This document shows, piece by piece, positions 1 to 8,667 of a stretch of DNA of 64,000 bases (positions are counted from its first letter, which is position 1; each line of letters starts with the position of its first letter). The stretch spans positions 1 through 64,000 of the forward strand of contig NZ_AGRW01000052.1 of NCBI RefSeq assembly GCF_000255555.1, read 5' to 3'. The notes under the pieces were generated by a model, which did no database searches, was not told where the DNA came from, and worked only from the letters and a program-made list of their open reading frames with translations. The position numbers and the translations under genes were made by a program. Source of the stretch: Treponema saccharophilum DSM 2985. Its GTDB lineage: Bacteria; Spirochaetota; Spirochaetia; Treponematales; Treponemataceae.

Positions 1-135
1 CTCGTTAATCTTTGTGTTACGGAGCGAGCGGATGCGCAACGAGTTGCGCCCTTTTTTGGGGGAGCGCGTGCTCGCATTGATAACGCTCGTTAATCTTTGT
101 GTTATGTGGCTCCTGCTCGGGTGGCGGGGATGGAC
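1..135. repeat. Repeat-rich intergenic DNA at window edge
   Basis: The 19 bases CTCGTTAATCTTTGTGTTA occur at 1-19 and again at 86-104. Between them lie two short inverted repeats: GCGCAA-CGAG-TTGCGC near 35-50 and GAGC-GCGT-GCTC near 63-76. Reading frames that cross this stretch start and stop without sensible starts, so I see no gene. It looks like the end of a dispersed or tandem intergenic repeat that continues upstream of the window. Confidence 0.5.
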
Positions 136-180
136 AAAAAAAGCGGTTTCACCGTTGGGGGAAGCCGCTTTTTTTTTTCT
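136..180 (-). terminator. Rho-independent terminator of thrS
   Basis: AAGCGGTTTC at 141-150 pairs with GAAGCCGCTT at 161-170 (one G-U pair). The stem is flanked by an A run on the left and a T run on the right, so it can work in both directions. It lies just past the thrS stop. Confidence 0.85.
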
Positions 181-188
181 TCAGGGGG

Positions 189-1940
189 TTACAGAGTCAC
201 TTTGTGGTTCTCTACGTTGTCCTTCAGGTACGCCTTGAACTCGTCGAGGGACATCGTTTTCTGCGGGAGGCCGGAATCGGCGCGGAAGCGGACCGCGACG
301 CTGTTCGTCTCGGCTTCCTTCGCTCCGACGACGAGGATGTACGGCGTCTTGTGCTCGCTCGTGATGAACTTGATGTTGCTCTTCATGTTGTCGCCGTTCG
401 TGTATGCCTCGGCGCGGAATCCGGAAGCGCGGAGCTCCGCGGCGACCTTCTCGGCGTACTCGTTGAAGTTCTCGCCGATGGGGACGATTGCCGCCTGCTC
501 GAAGTGGACCCACGGCGGCATCGCGCCCGCGAAGTTCTCGATGAGGATTCCGAGGAAGCGCTCGATTGAGCCGAGGACAGCGCGGTGGAGCATGACCGGG
601 TGGTGCTTCTTGTTGTCCGCGCCGATGTACGTCGCGTCAAGCCGTTCCGCGCTCGGAAGCTGGAAGTCCGCCTGAATCGTTCCGCACTGCCATTCGCGGC
701 CGAGCGTGTCGTAGAGCTTGAATTCGAGCTTGGGGCCGTAGAACGCGCCCTCGCCCGGCTGAATCTCGTAGTTCAGGCCTGCCTCGTGGCACGCGTCCGC
801 CAGAGCTTTCTCCGCCCGCTCCCATGTCGCAAGGTCTCCGACGTGGTCTTCCGGCATCGTCGAGAATTTGACGACCAAATCGTCGAACCCGAAGTCGTGG
901 TAGACGCGCTTCAGAAGCTTGCAGAATTTGGCGACCTCCGCCGAAACCTGCTCCTCCGTGCAGATTATGTGCGCGTCGTCCTGCACGAACCCGCGGACGC
1001 GCATTATTCCGTGGAGCGTTCCGCTCGGCTCGTTCCTCACGTCGTGGCCGAATTCCGCAAGGCGCATCGGCAAATCCTTGTATGAGCGTGAGCGCGACTT
1101 GAAGATTTCGAGCGCGCCGGGGCAGTTCATCGGCTTTATCGCGAAGACGCGGTTCTCGCTTTCCGTGATGAACATGTTCTTCTGGTAGTGTCCCCAGTGT
1201 CCCGAGCGTTCCCAGAGCGTGCGCGGCATGATTGCGGGCGTGTTGACTTCCTTGTATCCGTCCTCAAGGATTCTGCGCCTCATGTAGTCCTGGATTGTCG
1301 TGTACATCGCCCATCCGTTCGGGTGCCAGAAAATCTGGCCCGGGTCTTCGGGGTCGATGTGGAAGAGGTCCATCTGCACGCCGAGCTTCCTGTGGTCGCG
1401 CTTCTCCGCCTCCTCGAGCATCTTGAGGTAGTCCTTGAGGTCGTTCGGCTTGGCGAAGCAGTACGCGTAGATTCTGACGAGCTGCGGCCTTTTCACGTCG
1501 CCGCGCCAGTATGCGCCCGCCATCTTCGCGATTTTGAACGCCTGCGCGTTGATTTCCTTCGTCGTCGCGACGTGCGGACCGCGGCAGAGGTCGGTGAAGT
1601 CGTCCTGCGTGTATGTCGTTATCGTCTCGCCGTCGGGAAGGTCGTTTATCAGCTCGACTTTGTAGGGCTGGTCGGCGAACTGCTTGAGAGCCTCGTCCTT
1701 CGTCACTTCCTTGCGGACGAATTCGTGGTTTCCGGCGAGGATTTTCCTCATCTCCTTCTCAATGGCGGTGAAGTCGTCTTCTGTCGGTTTGGTGCCGGTG
1801 AAATCGAAGTCGTAGTAGAAGCCGTTGTCGATTGCCGGGCCGATTGCAAATTTCGTGCCGGGGAAGAGGTGCATGATTGCCTCCGCCATTACGTGAGCGC
1901 ATGAGTGGCGAATCATCTGAAGCTGTTCATTCTCTGCCAT
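189..1940 (-). CDS. thrS: Threonyl-tRNA synthetase lacking the TGS domain
   Basis: Class II aminoacyl-tRNA synthetase that charges tRNA-Thr with threonine in the cytoplasm. The start at 1940 is chosen because GGAG lies about 7 nt upstream; the frame runs open for 12 more codons without such a signal. The 583-residue protein begins almost at once with the editing (SAD) domain ([11 protein letters not shown] near residue 10) and its zinc-site partner CRGPHV, so the roughly 60-residue N-terminal TGS domain usual in bacterial ThrRS is absent. The catalytic core follows with class II motifs ([11 protein letters not shown], the zinc ligands in NCPGALEIF and [11 protein letters not shown]), then the anticodon-binding domain. 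Shorter ThrRS forms of this kind are, from memory, also found in other spirochaetes. Confidence 0.97.
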   Translation of the reverse strand: MAENEQLQMIRHSCAHVMAEAIMHLFPGTKFAIGPAIDNGFYYDFDFTGTKPTEDDFTAIEKEMRKILAGNHEFVRKEVTKDEALKQFADQPYKVELINDLPDGETITTYTQDDFTDLCRGPHVATTKEINAQAFKIAKMAGAYWRGDVKRPQLVRIYAYCFAKPNDLKDYLKMLEEAEKRDHRKLGVQMDLFHIDPEDPGQIFWHPNGWAMYTTIQDYMRRRILEDGYKEVNTPAIMPRTLWERSGHWGHYQKNMFITESENRVFAIKPMNCPGALEIFKSRSRSYKDLPMRLAEFGHDVRNEPSGTLHGIMRVRGFVQDDAHIICTEEQVSAEVAKFCKLLKRVYHDFGFDDLVVKFSTMPEDHVGDLATWERAEKALADACHEAGLNYEIQPGEGAFYGPKLEFKLYDTLGREWQCGTIQADFQLPSAERLDATYIGADNKKHHPVMLHRAVLGSIERFLGILIENFAGAMPPWVHFEQAAIVPIGENFNEYAEKVAAELRASGFRAEAYTNGDNMKSNIKFITSEHKTPYILVVGAKEAETNSVAVRFRADSGLPQKTMSLDEFKAYLKDNVENHKVTL

Positions 1941-2083
1941 TTTTTTCTCCAATAAATTGAAATGAAATCGTCGCATCCCCGCAAACGCTGGAATGTTCGG
2001 AAAATAATGGGATTCATTCTATTCTTTTGTAGAAAAACTCTCAATTCTCAACTATCATTTGCCAAGGACCGATACTATAAAAT

Positions 2084-3493
2084 ATGGAAAACAACAGCAA
2101 TTTTACAAATGCGCTCCTTCCTGCGTTGGACGCGAAGACAAAATGGTACGATACGGAGACTCTTCCAAAACTTTTGGACAACTACAGGCTTCTCCATACC
2201 TGCGTGAAAAATCTGTTTGATTTCCTCGTGAAAAAATCTTTGATAACGCCGGACCCGTACAAGCTCGACAAGAAGATTTCCGACATAACGCCGCCGGAGT
2301 CGACGCAGTTCGTCGAGAACGAGAAATCCGTCATAATAGGGCAGCGCTTCTCCGACTACGAGAGTATGCTCGACTTTTTGTGCAACTACTACAAATTCTC
2401 GACGGCGCACCTGACGATGCAGAACATAAAGAAGCTCGTCGAGCTGAACAACTCGTTCCTCTGGGCGAATTTCTCGATAAACAGCAACAAGACGAACACG
2501 CGCGTGCTTGCGAACATCGTCGCCGACGGGAGGCAGAAGTCGGACGCGCTCACTTCGAGCATGATAAACGACAGCCTGCAGAAAGCGTCGCGCGCGATGT
2601 CCGACATAAATTCCGTCCTCAAGGAATTCGCGGAATTCCAGCGCGAGTACTACAAGGGACAGATACGGAAGAACGTTTTCGGGCATCCGGGGTTCGACCT
2701 CGGCAAGGCGTTCAGCTCGCCCTCCGACGAGATGGCGCTCATAAAGAAGAATTTCACCGCGGCGATGGGAAAAGTTCCGTTCTACAGCGAGCTCATCGAC
2801 GAGATTGTGCAGGAAGACCAGGCTCCGAACAAGGAGGAGCTGCAGAAGAAGGTCATGGACAAGATGGGCATCTCCGTGAAGAAGGCCGTCGTGCAGGAAA
2901 CGAAGGTCGACACGAAGGCGATGCTTATGGAATCCGCCCACATGCTCGGCTCGCTTCCGCCCGTCCTCACGCAGATAATCGAGAAGGTGAAGTCGAACCA
3001 CGACCTACTCGAAAGCGAGCACAATTCCATAATGGACAAGATAAAGCGCCTTTTCATCCAGGCGTTCAACCTTGAGGAGAAGCCGCTCTACTATTCCATC
3101 ATGATTGTCGAGGCGGGAACCGGGGCAAAGCGACAGGAAAAGCTGAACTACAACCAGTTCGTCGCCGACATCGAGCTGAAGACGAAGCGGTTCGCGGTAT
3201 TCAACGCGAAGAAGTCGGTCGGCTACAACAAGATAATCGCGATGAACGAGAGCGGGATTTTCGACTTGATTTCCGGGCTCATAACTGACTGCAACAAGAT
3301 GATTGTCCTCCTCAACTCGCTCGACGAATTCTTCAAGGCGGCGGCTTCTCCGGCGAACAAGTCGAAAGTCAAGGGGCTGAAAATCGACATCACGTCGTTC
3401 AAGAACATCGTCATAAAGGCGAACACCTACCGCGCCGAGTACTCGAGCTACATCGAGGAGGCTGAGCAGATGAAGAAGCTCGGCATCTCCTGA
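2084..3493 (+). CDS. Unrecognised 469-aa cytoplasmic protein
   Basis: No function recognised. The protein has no signal peptide or membrane segment, is rich in charged residues and amphipathic helices, and has a repeated run of KK/EK-rich segments in its middle (near residues 240-330), so a helical scaffold-like fold is likely. The G+C-rich third-position bias of the region holds throughout, so it is a real gene. No Shine-Dalgarno sequence is within range of the ATG; instead an AT-rich -10-like block (GATACTATAAAAT) lies directly upstream, suggesting a very short leader. A terminator follows the stop. It may be a spirochaete-specific family, which I cannot confirm without a search. Confidence 0.85.
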   Translation: MENNSNFTNALLPALDAKTKWYDTETLPKLLDNYRLLHTCVKNLFDFLVKKSLITPDPYKLDKKISDITPPESTQFVENEKSVIIGQRFSDYESMLDFLCNYYKFSTAHLTMQNIKKLVELNNSFLWANFSINSNKTNTRVLANIVADGRQKSDALTSSMINDSLQKASRAMSDINSVLKEFAEFQREYYKGQIRKNVFGHPGFDLGKAFSSPSDEMALIKKNFTAAMGKVPFYSELIDEIVQEDQAPNKEELQKKVMDKMGISVKKAVVQETKVDTKAMLMESAHMLGSLPPVLTQIIEKVKSNHDLLESEHNSIMDKIKRLFIQAFNLEEKPLYYSIMIVEAGTGAKRQEKLNYNQFVADIELKTKRFAVFNAKKSVGYNKIIAMNESGIFDLISGLITDCNKMIVLLNSLDEFFKAAASPANKSKVKGLKIDITSFKNIVIKANTYRAEYSSYIEEAEQMKKLGIS

Positions 3494-3517
3494 GCAGCCT
3501 TCATCGCGGGCATTGCG

Positions 3518-3552
3518 AAAAGCCGTCCATGAATCGGGGCGGCTTTTTTTGT
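3518..3552 (+). terminator. Rho-independent terminator
   Basis: AAAAGCCGTCC at 3518-3528 pairs with the GGGCGGCTTTT arm ending near 3547, followed by a T run. It ends transcription of the 469-aa gene. Confidence 0.85.
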
Positions 3553-3623
3553 GCGCGGGCTGCCTGCGCGTGGCGGCGATTGTTTCCGTTTATTTTTTCG
3601 CGAAGAAAAGGTACATTAGAAGA

Positions 3624-5273
3624 ATGAATCCATTCTTCAAAAAGGTAATTTCGGCGGCCTTTGTCGCCTTCGCTTTTTTTCCGCTTTCCGCGCAGGAGCT
3701 TGGGCCTGACGGGAGCCTTGAGGATGCCCTTGCCGAAATGGCTGATGCGGGGGAGCCTTCCGTTGACGACGGGATGCAGCGCGAATTTCGGATTGTGATG
3801 TCGTCTCAGCGGTTCAACCTGAATCCCCATGCGGCGACGTATTCGAGCGAGGCGCAGGTTCTCGACGCCTTGTACGAGGGGCTTTATTCATACCAGCCGA
3901 AGACGCTGGAGCCTGTTCCCGCGCTGGCGACGGAATGCAAGGTCTCGCGCGACAAAAAGCGGCTCACGTTCACGATTCGGGAGAACGCGCGCTTCAGCGA
4001 CGGAAGCCCGATAAACGCGTTCAGCGTGCGGAATTCATGGCTTATGCTGCTTTCCACGCCCGACGCCCCGTATTCGTCGCTTCTCGATTGCGTGCGCGGC
4101 GCGAAGGAATTCAGGAACGGGCGCGCGACGGAGCGCGATGTTGGGATAACGGCGCGCGACGACAGGACTCTCGTCGTGAACCTCGTCTCGCCGACCGCGC
4201 ATTTCACGAGGATAATCTGCCACCACGCGTTTTCCGTGAAGACGTCCGCGGACAACGTTTTTTCCGGGGCGTTCGTGATAAAGGAGCGCACGGACAATTC
4301 GATTCTCCTCGAAAAGAACCACAACTACTGGGACGCCGCGAACGTCCACCTTCCCGCGATACGCATAACGACTTCCGACGAGCTTCGGGAGAATTCGTTC
4401 GCGTTCAACGTGGGGGACGCCGACTGGATAAGCTCGACGTTCGATGCCGGCGTAATCCTCAACAAGAACGCGATACGACTTTCCGCGATTTTCGGGACGG
4501 AATACCTGTTCTTCAGCTGCCGTAACGAGCCGTGGAACCGCGCCGATTTCAGGAACGCGCTCATACAGGCTGTCCCGTGGGCGGAGCTGCGCCGCAGCTC
4601 GCTTGTCCAGGCTACGACGCTCGTCTATCCGCTTTCGGGGTATCCGCAGGTCGAGGGGCTGACCGACACCTCTGCGGAGGATGCCGCGGACATGATGAGG
4701 GAGGCGAGGAAGAGTGCGGGAATTCCGGAGAACGAGAAGCTCAAAATTTCGTTCGGGATTTCGGCGCTTTCGGAGCGGCAGAAGAAATTCGCCGAGCTTC
4801 TTTCCGAGGCGTGGAAACCGCTAGGCGTCGATGTGGACGTTCAGGTCGCGTCGGATTACCGCTACATTGAGTCGATTCCCGGCTGGAACGCCGATATTTT
4901 CGTGTATTCGTGGATTGGGGATTTTGCGGACCCGCTCGCGTTTCTTGAGCTTTTCCGCGAGGGCTCCACGCTCAACCAGACGAAGTGGAGCAACGAGCGC
5001 TACACGCAGCTTCTTGACGAGGCGTCGCGCGAGAACGGCTCCTTCGAGCATTACAAGCTCCTTGCCGCGGCGGAAGGCGTCCTTCTTGACGACGGCGTGG
5101 TGATGCCCGTGAGCCATTCGATTTCGCTCCACGCCCTGAATCCCGCGCGCGTCGGCGGATGGTTCGTCAACGCGCTCGACATCCATCCTTACAAATACCT
5201 TTTCCTGAAAGAAAGCCGCGACGACATACCGAACGTCGTGAAAACGGAAAAATCCGCCGGCGATTCCGTCTGA
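3624..5273 (+). CDS. Oligopeptide ABC transporter substrate-binding protein
   Basis: Extracytoplasmic solute-binding protein of the family 5 (OppA/DppA) type, which delivers peptides or related solutes to an ABC permease. The start at 3624 gives a typical signal peptide (MNPFFKKVISAAFVAFAFF, cleavage after SAQ); the longer frame upstream has no such feature. Family features are the FRIVMSSQRFNLNPH opening, DALYEGLYSY, and the late segment ADIFVYSWIGDFADPLAFLELF with the W-x-D typical of the family. Length (549 aa) is normal. No permease or ATPase gene is adjacent, so it is an orphan binding protein or works with a transporter encoded elsewhere. Confidence 0.9.
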   Translation: MNPFFKKVISAAFVAFAFFPLSAQELGPDGSLEDALAEMADAGEPSVDDGMQREFRIVMSSQRFNLNPHAATYSSEAQVLDALYEGLYSYQPKTLEPVPALATECKVSRDKKRLTFTIRENARFSDGSPINAFSVRNSWLMLLSTPDAPYSSLLDCVRGAKEFRNGRATERDVGITARDDRTLVVNLVSPTAHFTRIICHHAFSVKTSADNVFSGAFVIKERTDNSILLEKNHNYWDAANVHLPAIRITTSDELRENSFAFNVGDADWISSTFDAGVILNKNAIRLSAIFGTEYLFFSCRNEPWNRADFRNALIQAVPWAELRRSSLVQATTLVYPLSGYPQVEGLTDTSAEDAADMMREARKSAGIPENEKLKISFGISALSERQKKFAELLSEAWKPLGVDVDVQVASDYRYIESIPGWNADIFVYSWIGDFADPLAFLELFREGSTLNQTKWSNERYTQLLDEASRENGSFEHYKLLAAAEGVLLDDGVVMPVSHSISLHALNPARVGGWFVNALDIHPYKYLFLKESRDDIPNVVKTEKSAGDSV

Positions 5274-5293
5274 AATGCCGCTTTTTGGGAAAT

Positions 5294-5332
5294 GTTCCGG
5301 CGGAAGCGGAAAACGTGCCCGCCCGCCGGAAC
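5294..5332. repeat. Perfect 10-bp inverted repeat between convergent genes
   Basis: GTTCCGGCGG at 5294-5303 pairs perfectly with CCGCCGGAAC at 5323-5332 across a 19-nt loop. There is no T run after either arm, so it is not a standard intrinsic terminator, but its place between two converging genes suggests a role in ending or shielding transcripts. Confidence 0.5.
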
Positions 5333-5360
5333 GTATGGCGGCTGTTTGCCCGGCACTGCG

Positions 5361-6143
5361 CTAGTTCTTCTGGATGACGCGGTATTCTATCATCAGCGAC
5401 TTTCCGTTCTCCGTCGGGGTCCGCGCGACCTCGAAATTCTTTCCGAGCGCCTCAATCAGCTTCACGAGCGTCGAGAATCCGTAGTTCCGCGTGTCGAAAG
5501 ATGAGACCTGGCGCTTTATCAGCGAGCCTGCCTTGCTGACTTCCGTCCATCCCTCGTCGTCGCCGTATTTTTCGGCAGCCTTTTTGAGCTTTCCGATAAT
5601 TTTCGCCTTGTCCGCGTTGAACCTGTCCGTTTTGTCCTTCTTCCTCGTGTTCTGCCCGGCGTTCTGCTCCTCGTGGAAATCGGCGGCATCGTCCTCGCTT
5701 TCGAGCGTCTCGAGGTAGAGGAAATCGTTGCATGCCTTGACGAACGATTCCGGCGTCGTGATTTTTCCGACGCCGATTACGAACATCTCGTCCTCGCGCA
5801 GCCTCGTCACGAGCCTGGTGAAGTCGGAGTCGCTCGACACGACGACAAACGTGTCGTATTTCCGCGTGTAGAGCAAGTCCATCGCGTCGATGATGAGCGC
5901 GCTGTCGCTCGAATTCTTTCCCTTCGTGTACGAGAACTGCTGAATCGGCTGGATTGCGTTCCTGTTGAGGACTTCGGGCCAATGCTTGAGCGCGTTTGCC
6001 GTCCAGTCGCCGTAAGCCCTTTTCGTGATGATGTATCCGTATGCCGAGATTTCCTGGAGAACGAGTTCGAGCTTGTCGTACTGCGTGTTCTCTGCGTCTA
6101 TGAGAAGGGCGATTCTTTTCTGTCCCTGATTGTTCTCTTCCAT
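5361..6143 (-). CDS. NYN-domain (DUF88/LabA-like) protein with C-terminal OST-HTH/LOTUS domain
   Basis: Predicted RNA-processing protein. The N-terminal NYN domain is a PIN-like ribonuclease fold; visible acidic residues are in LLIDAENTQ (near residue 15), SDSALIIDAMDLL (near 80) and VVVSSDSDFTRLV (near 100), the expected metal site. The C-terminal part (about residues 190-260, WTEVSKAG...NYGFSTLVKLIEAL) matches the OST-HTH/LOTUS fold that binds RNA. Between them is a charged linker. AAGGAG lies 7 nt before the ATG. It is encoded just downstream of the HAD phosphatase on the same strand, with 37 bp between them. The RNA target is unknown. Confidence 0.88.
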   Translation of the reverse strand: MEENNQGQKRIALLIDAENTQYDKLELVLQEISAYGYIITKRAYGDWTANALKHWPEVLNRNAIQPIQQFSYTKGKNSSDSALIIDAMDLLYTRKYDTFVVVSSDSDFTRLVTRLREDEMFVIGVGKITTPESFVKACNDFLYLETLESEDDAADFHEEQNAGQNTRKKDKTDRFNADKAKIIGKLKKAAEKYGDDEGWTEVSKAGSLIKRQVSSFDTRNYGFSTLVKLIEALGKNFEVARTPTENGKSLMIEYRVIQKN

Positions 6144-6180
6144 AAAAAAACTCCTTGCGCTTCCGCGCGTTCGTTCCGTC

Positions 6181-6831
6181 CTAAAATCCGAGCAGTTCCT
6201 CGGGGCGCGCGATTATCGACGTGGCACCGTGCGATTCAAGCTCCTCCCGCGAACCGTAGCCCCAAAGGCATCCGATTGAGTCGATTCCGTTTTTCTTCGC
6301 CCCGTCGATGTCGTGCATCCTGTCGCCAATCATGACGATTTTTCCCTCGTCGCGTGCGGCGGAAAGCCCGTTCTGCGCGATCGTGTATTCGATTACGCGC
6401 CATTTCGGGCTTCTCGTTTCCTCTATGTCGCTTCCTACTGCCGCCTCGAAGTATTTCTCCAAATCGAATTTCTTGAGGATTTTCGGAACGTAGATTTCGG
6501 GCTTGCTCGTTGCGACGTAGAGTTTTCTTCCCTGCGCGCGGAGCTTTTCGAGCGTCTCGCGGATTCCGTCGTAGACGTCGTTCTCGAAAATCCCGATTGT
6601 CCCGAATCGCTCGCGGTATATCGCCATCGCCTTCCTGGCGTCCTCTTCCGAGAAACCGTAGAAATTCATGAAAGAATCGACGAGCGGCGGCCCGATGAAC
6701 CTTTCGAGCTTTGCGGTGTCCGGCTCGTCAATCCCGAATTTTTCGAGCGCGTACCTCGCGCAGTTCGTTATTCCCGGCCCCGATTTCGTGAGCGTTCCGT
6801 CAAGGTCGAATAATAGGTGCGTGTATTTCAT
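6181..6831 (-). CDS. HAD-superfamily phosphatase (phosphoglycolate phosphatase-like)
   Basis: Haloacid dehalogenase family hydrolase, probably acting on a small phosphorylated metabolite. Motif I is DLDGTLTKSG at residues 9-18 (nucleophile D9, general acid D11), motif II is VATSKP, and motif IV is MIGDRMHDIDGAKKNG. The cap between residues 15 and 85 is the helical type seen in Gph and PpaX. The substrate cannot be told from sequence; pyrophosphatase or phosphoglycolate activity is typical. A TAGAAT -10 box ends 6 nt before the ATG and no Shine-Dalgarno sequence is present. Confidence 0.88.
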   Translation of the reverse strand: MKYTHLLFDLDGTLTKSGPGITNCARYALEKFGIDEPDTAKLERFIGPPLVDSFMNFYGFSEEDARKAMAIYRERFGTIGIFENDVYDGIRETLEKLRAQGRKLYVATSKPEIYVPKILKKFDLEKYFEAAVGSDIEETRSPKWRVIEYTIAQNGLSAARDEGKIVMIGDRMHDIDGAKKNGIDSIGCLWGYGSREELESHGATSIIARPEELLGF

Positions 6832-6837
6832 CTGCCC

Positions 6838-6843
6838 ATTCTA
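6838..6843 (-). promoter_or_regulatory. -10 box for HAD gene, 6 nt from ATG
   Basis: TAGAAT on the minus strand, ending 6 nt before the ATG at 6831. A weak -35 candidate, CCGACA, lies 18 bp further upstream. Transcription would start at or within a base or two of the start codon. Confidence 0.55.
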
Positions 6844-6880
6844 TCATATTCCGTTTTCTTTTGTCGGCGGCGGAAACGAT

Positions 6881-6909
6881 TTGTCACGGAGCGCTCCGTT
6901 CTTTATAAT
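6881..6909 (+). promoter_or_regulatory. Near-consensus sigma-70 promoter for leaderless gene at 6916
   Basis: TTGTCA (6881-6886), a 17-bp spacer, then TATAAT (6904-6909). The ATG follows after exactly 6 nt, where transcription is expected to start, and there is no Shine-Dalgarno sequence. Confidence 0.8.
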
Positions 6910-6915
6910 TTTCCC

Positions 6916-7422
6916 ATGAAAGGAGTCAGAATTTTTTTTGGTTTTTTGGTGGCGTTCGTTTCCGCGTTCTCGTTTTTCGGCTGCTCGGATTTTTTTGAGA
7001 GCGAGTATTCGAAGATGACGGACGGCGCGGACGGGCGCGGCAGGGAAATCTCGGAAAAGGTAATCGGTTTCATAAACGATAAAGACGATTCCGGGCTTTT
7101 ACAGCTGTTCTCCCAGAACGAGCGGGACTTGAACGGGAATTTGGAAGAAGAAATTCACGCGCTTGTTTCGGAATTTCCGAACGGAATAGGGAATGACGAT
7201 TATTCCGTCGGGGACACGGGCGGCACCTACGGATTTTCCGACGGTGAATTCTACAAGGTTAGCGAAAACGTGCGCGTGACAATTGGCGAGCGCATCCTCT
7301 TAATCAGTTTCACGACGATATACACGCCCGACAAGGCGAAGGAAGGCGTAGGAAGAATTTTACTGTACTACGCCGAGAGCGGCGATGACATTGTCCGTGC
7401 CGGAACTGACCGGCCGCTGTGA
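6916..7422 (+). CDS. Small lipoprotein, DUF5104-like
   Basis: Predicted surface or periplasmic lipoprotein of 168 aa. The signal peptide MKGVRIFFGFLVAFVSAFSF ends at a relaxed spirochaetal lipobox with Cys near residue 20. The rest (KVIGFINDKDDSGLLQLFS, then a helical segment and beta-rich end) resembles the DUF5104 domain found in small lipoproteins of unknown function. The start at 6916 is fixed by the signal peptide and by the promoter directly before it; the frame upstream is open but lacks signals. No partner genes are apparent. Confidence 0.8.
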   Translation: MKGVRIFFGFLVAFVSAFSFFGCSDFFESEYSKMTDGADGRGREISEKVIGFINDKDDSGLLQLFSQNERDLNGNLEEEIHALVSEFPNGIGNDDYSVGDTGGTYGFSDGEFYKVSENVRVTIGERILLISFTTIYTPDKAKEGVGRILLYYAESGDDIVRAGTDRPL

Positions 7423-7437
7423 TTGCGCGTGTGACGA

Positions 7438-7483
7438 AAAAGGGGCTTTGAAGTTGTTCCGCTTCAAGCCCCTTCTTTTTTTT
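7438..7483. terminator. Bidirectional terminator between convergent genes
   Basis: AAGGGGCTTTGAAG at 7440-7453 pairs with CTTCAAGCCCCTT at 7462-7474 (one bulged T), with A and T runs outside. It serves the lipoprotein gene and the AICAR transformylase gene. Confidence 0.85.
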
Positions 7484-7494
7484 CGGATATGGAA

Positions 7495-8667
7495 TTAGTG
7501 GTGGAAAAGCCTTATTCCGTTGAAGCACATCACCATGTTGTACTTGTCAGCCGTCTCGATTACCTGGTCGTCGCGCACGCTTCCGCCCGGCTGGGCCACG
7601 ACCGTGACGCCCGACTTCCGCGCGCGCTCGATGTTGTCGCCGAACGGGAAGAACGCGTCGGAGCCGACAGCGACGCCCGTGTTCTTTGAAAGCCATTCCT
7701 TCTTTTCCTCGCGGGTGAAGACGGACGGCTTCGTCTTGAAAATCGCCTGCCATTTTCCTTCCGCGAGGACGTCCTCGTACTCTTCGCCGATGTAGACGTC
7801 AATTGCGTTGTCGCGGTCGGCGCGCCTGATTCCGTCGACGAATTCGAGCGAGAGAACTTTGGGCGACTGCCTGAGCCACCAGTTGTCCGCCTTCTGGCCT
7901 GCAAGGCGCGTGCAGTGGACGCGGCTCTGCTGTCCCGCGCCGATTCCGATTGCCTGCCCGTCCTTGACGTAGCAGACGGAGTTCGACTGCGTGTATTTGA
8001 GCGTTATGAGCGCGATGACGAGGTTCCGTTTGTCGTCCTCGGAAAGGCTCTTGTTTTTCGTGACGATGTTTGTGAGGCACGATTCGTCGATTTTGAGGAA
8101 GTTGTGCCCCTGCTCGAATTTCACCCCGAAGACCTGCTTGACTTCCGTTGCCGGCGGGACGTAGCTCGGGTCAATCTGCACGATGCAGTAGTTCCCGTTC
8201 TTCTTCGCCTTGAGGATTTCCAGCGCCTTCTCGGAATATCCCGGGGCGATGATTCCGTCCGAGACCTCCTTTTTGATGAGAAGAGCCGTCGCCTCGTCGC
8301 ATTCGTCGGAGAGCGAGATGAAGTCGCCGAAAGAGGACATCCGGTCAGCCCCGCGCGCGCGCGCATATGCGGAGGCGAGCGGAGTCAGCTCAACGCCGTC
8401 GGTGAAGTAGATTTTCCTGAGCGTGTCCGAAAGCGGTGTTCCGACGGCAGCGCCCGCCGGGGAGACGTGCTTGAAGCTCGTCGCCGCAGGAAGCCCCGTC
8501 GCCTCCTTGAGCTCCTTCACAAGCTGCCATCCGTTGAGCGCGTCGAGGAGGTTGATGTATCCCGGCCGCCCGTTCAGGACTGTTATGGGAAGATCGCCGT
8601 CGTCAACGAAAACCCTCGCGGGCTTCTGGTTCGGATTGCATCCGTATTTCAATTCGAGTTCTTTCAT
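7495..8667 (-). CDS. Stand-alone AICAR transformylase (PurH C-domain only)
   Basis: Phosphoribosylaminoimidazolecarboxamide formyltransferase, the penultimate step of purine synthesis, using 10-formyl-THF. The 390-residue protein covers only the transformylase part of bifunctional PurH: ELKYGCNPNQKPA at the start, the catalytic Lys-His pair in SFKHVSPAG, YTQSNSVCYVKDGQAIGIGAGQQSR, and the end motif DDQVIETADKYNMVMCFNGIRLFHH. The N-terminal IMP cyclohydrolase domain is missing, as in the short form known from Clostridia and relatives; the cyclohydrolase must be encoded elsewhere. No Shine-Dalgarno sequence is seen; a TAGAGT -10-like box ends 9 nt before the ATG. Confidence 0.92.
   Translation of the reverse strand: MKELELKYGCNPNQKPARVFVDDGDLPITVLNGRPGYINLLDALNGWQLVKELKEATGLPAATSFKHVSPAGAAVGTPLSDTLRKIYFTDGVELTPLASAYARARGADRMSSFGDFISLSDECDEATALLIKKEVSDGIIAPGYSEKALEILKAKKNGNYCIVQIDPSYVPPATEVKQVFGVKFEQGHNFLKIDESCLTNIVTKNKSLSEDDKRNLVIALITLKYTQSNSVCYVKDGQAIGIGAGQQSRVHCTRLAGQKADNWWLRQSPKVLSLEFVDGIRRADRDNAIDVYIGEEYEDVLAEGKWQAIFKTKPSVFTREEKKEWLSKNTGVAVGSDAFFPFGDNIERARKSGVTVVAQPGGSVRDDQVIETADKYNMVMCFNGIRLFHH

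Noticed and set aside
2075-3001. 308-aa antisense frame over the 469-aa gene
   Set aside because: Arg/Glu/His-rich shadow caused by G+C-rich codons; no start signals.
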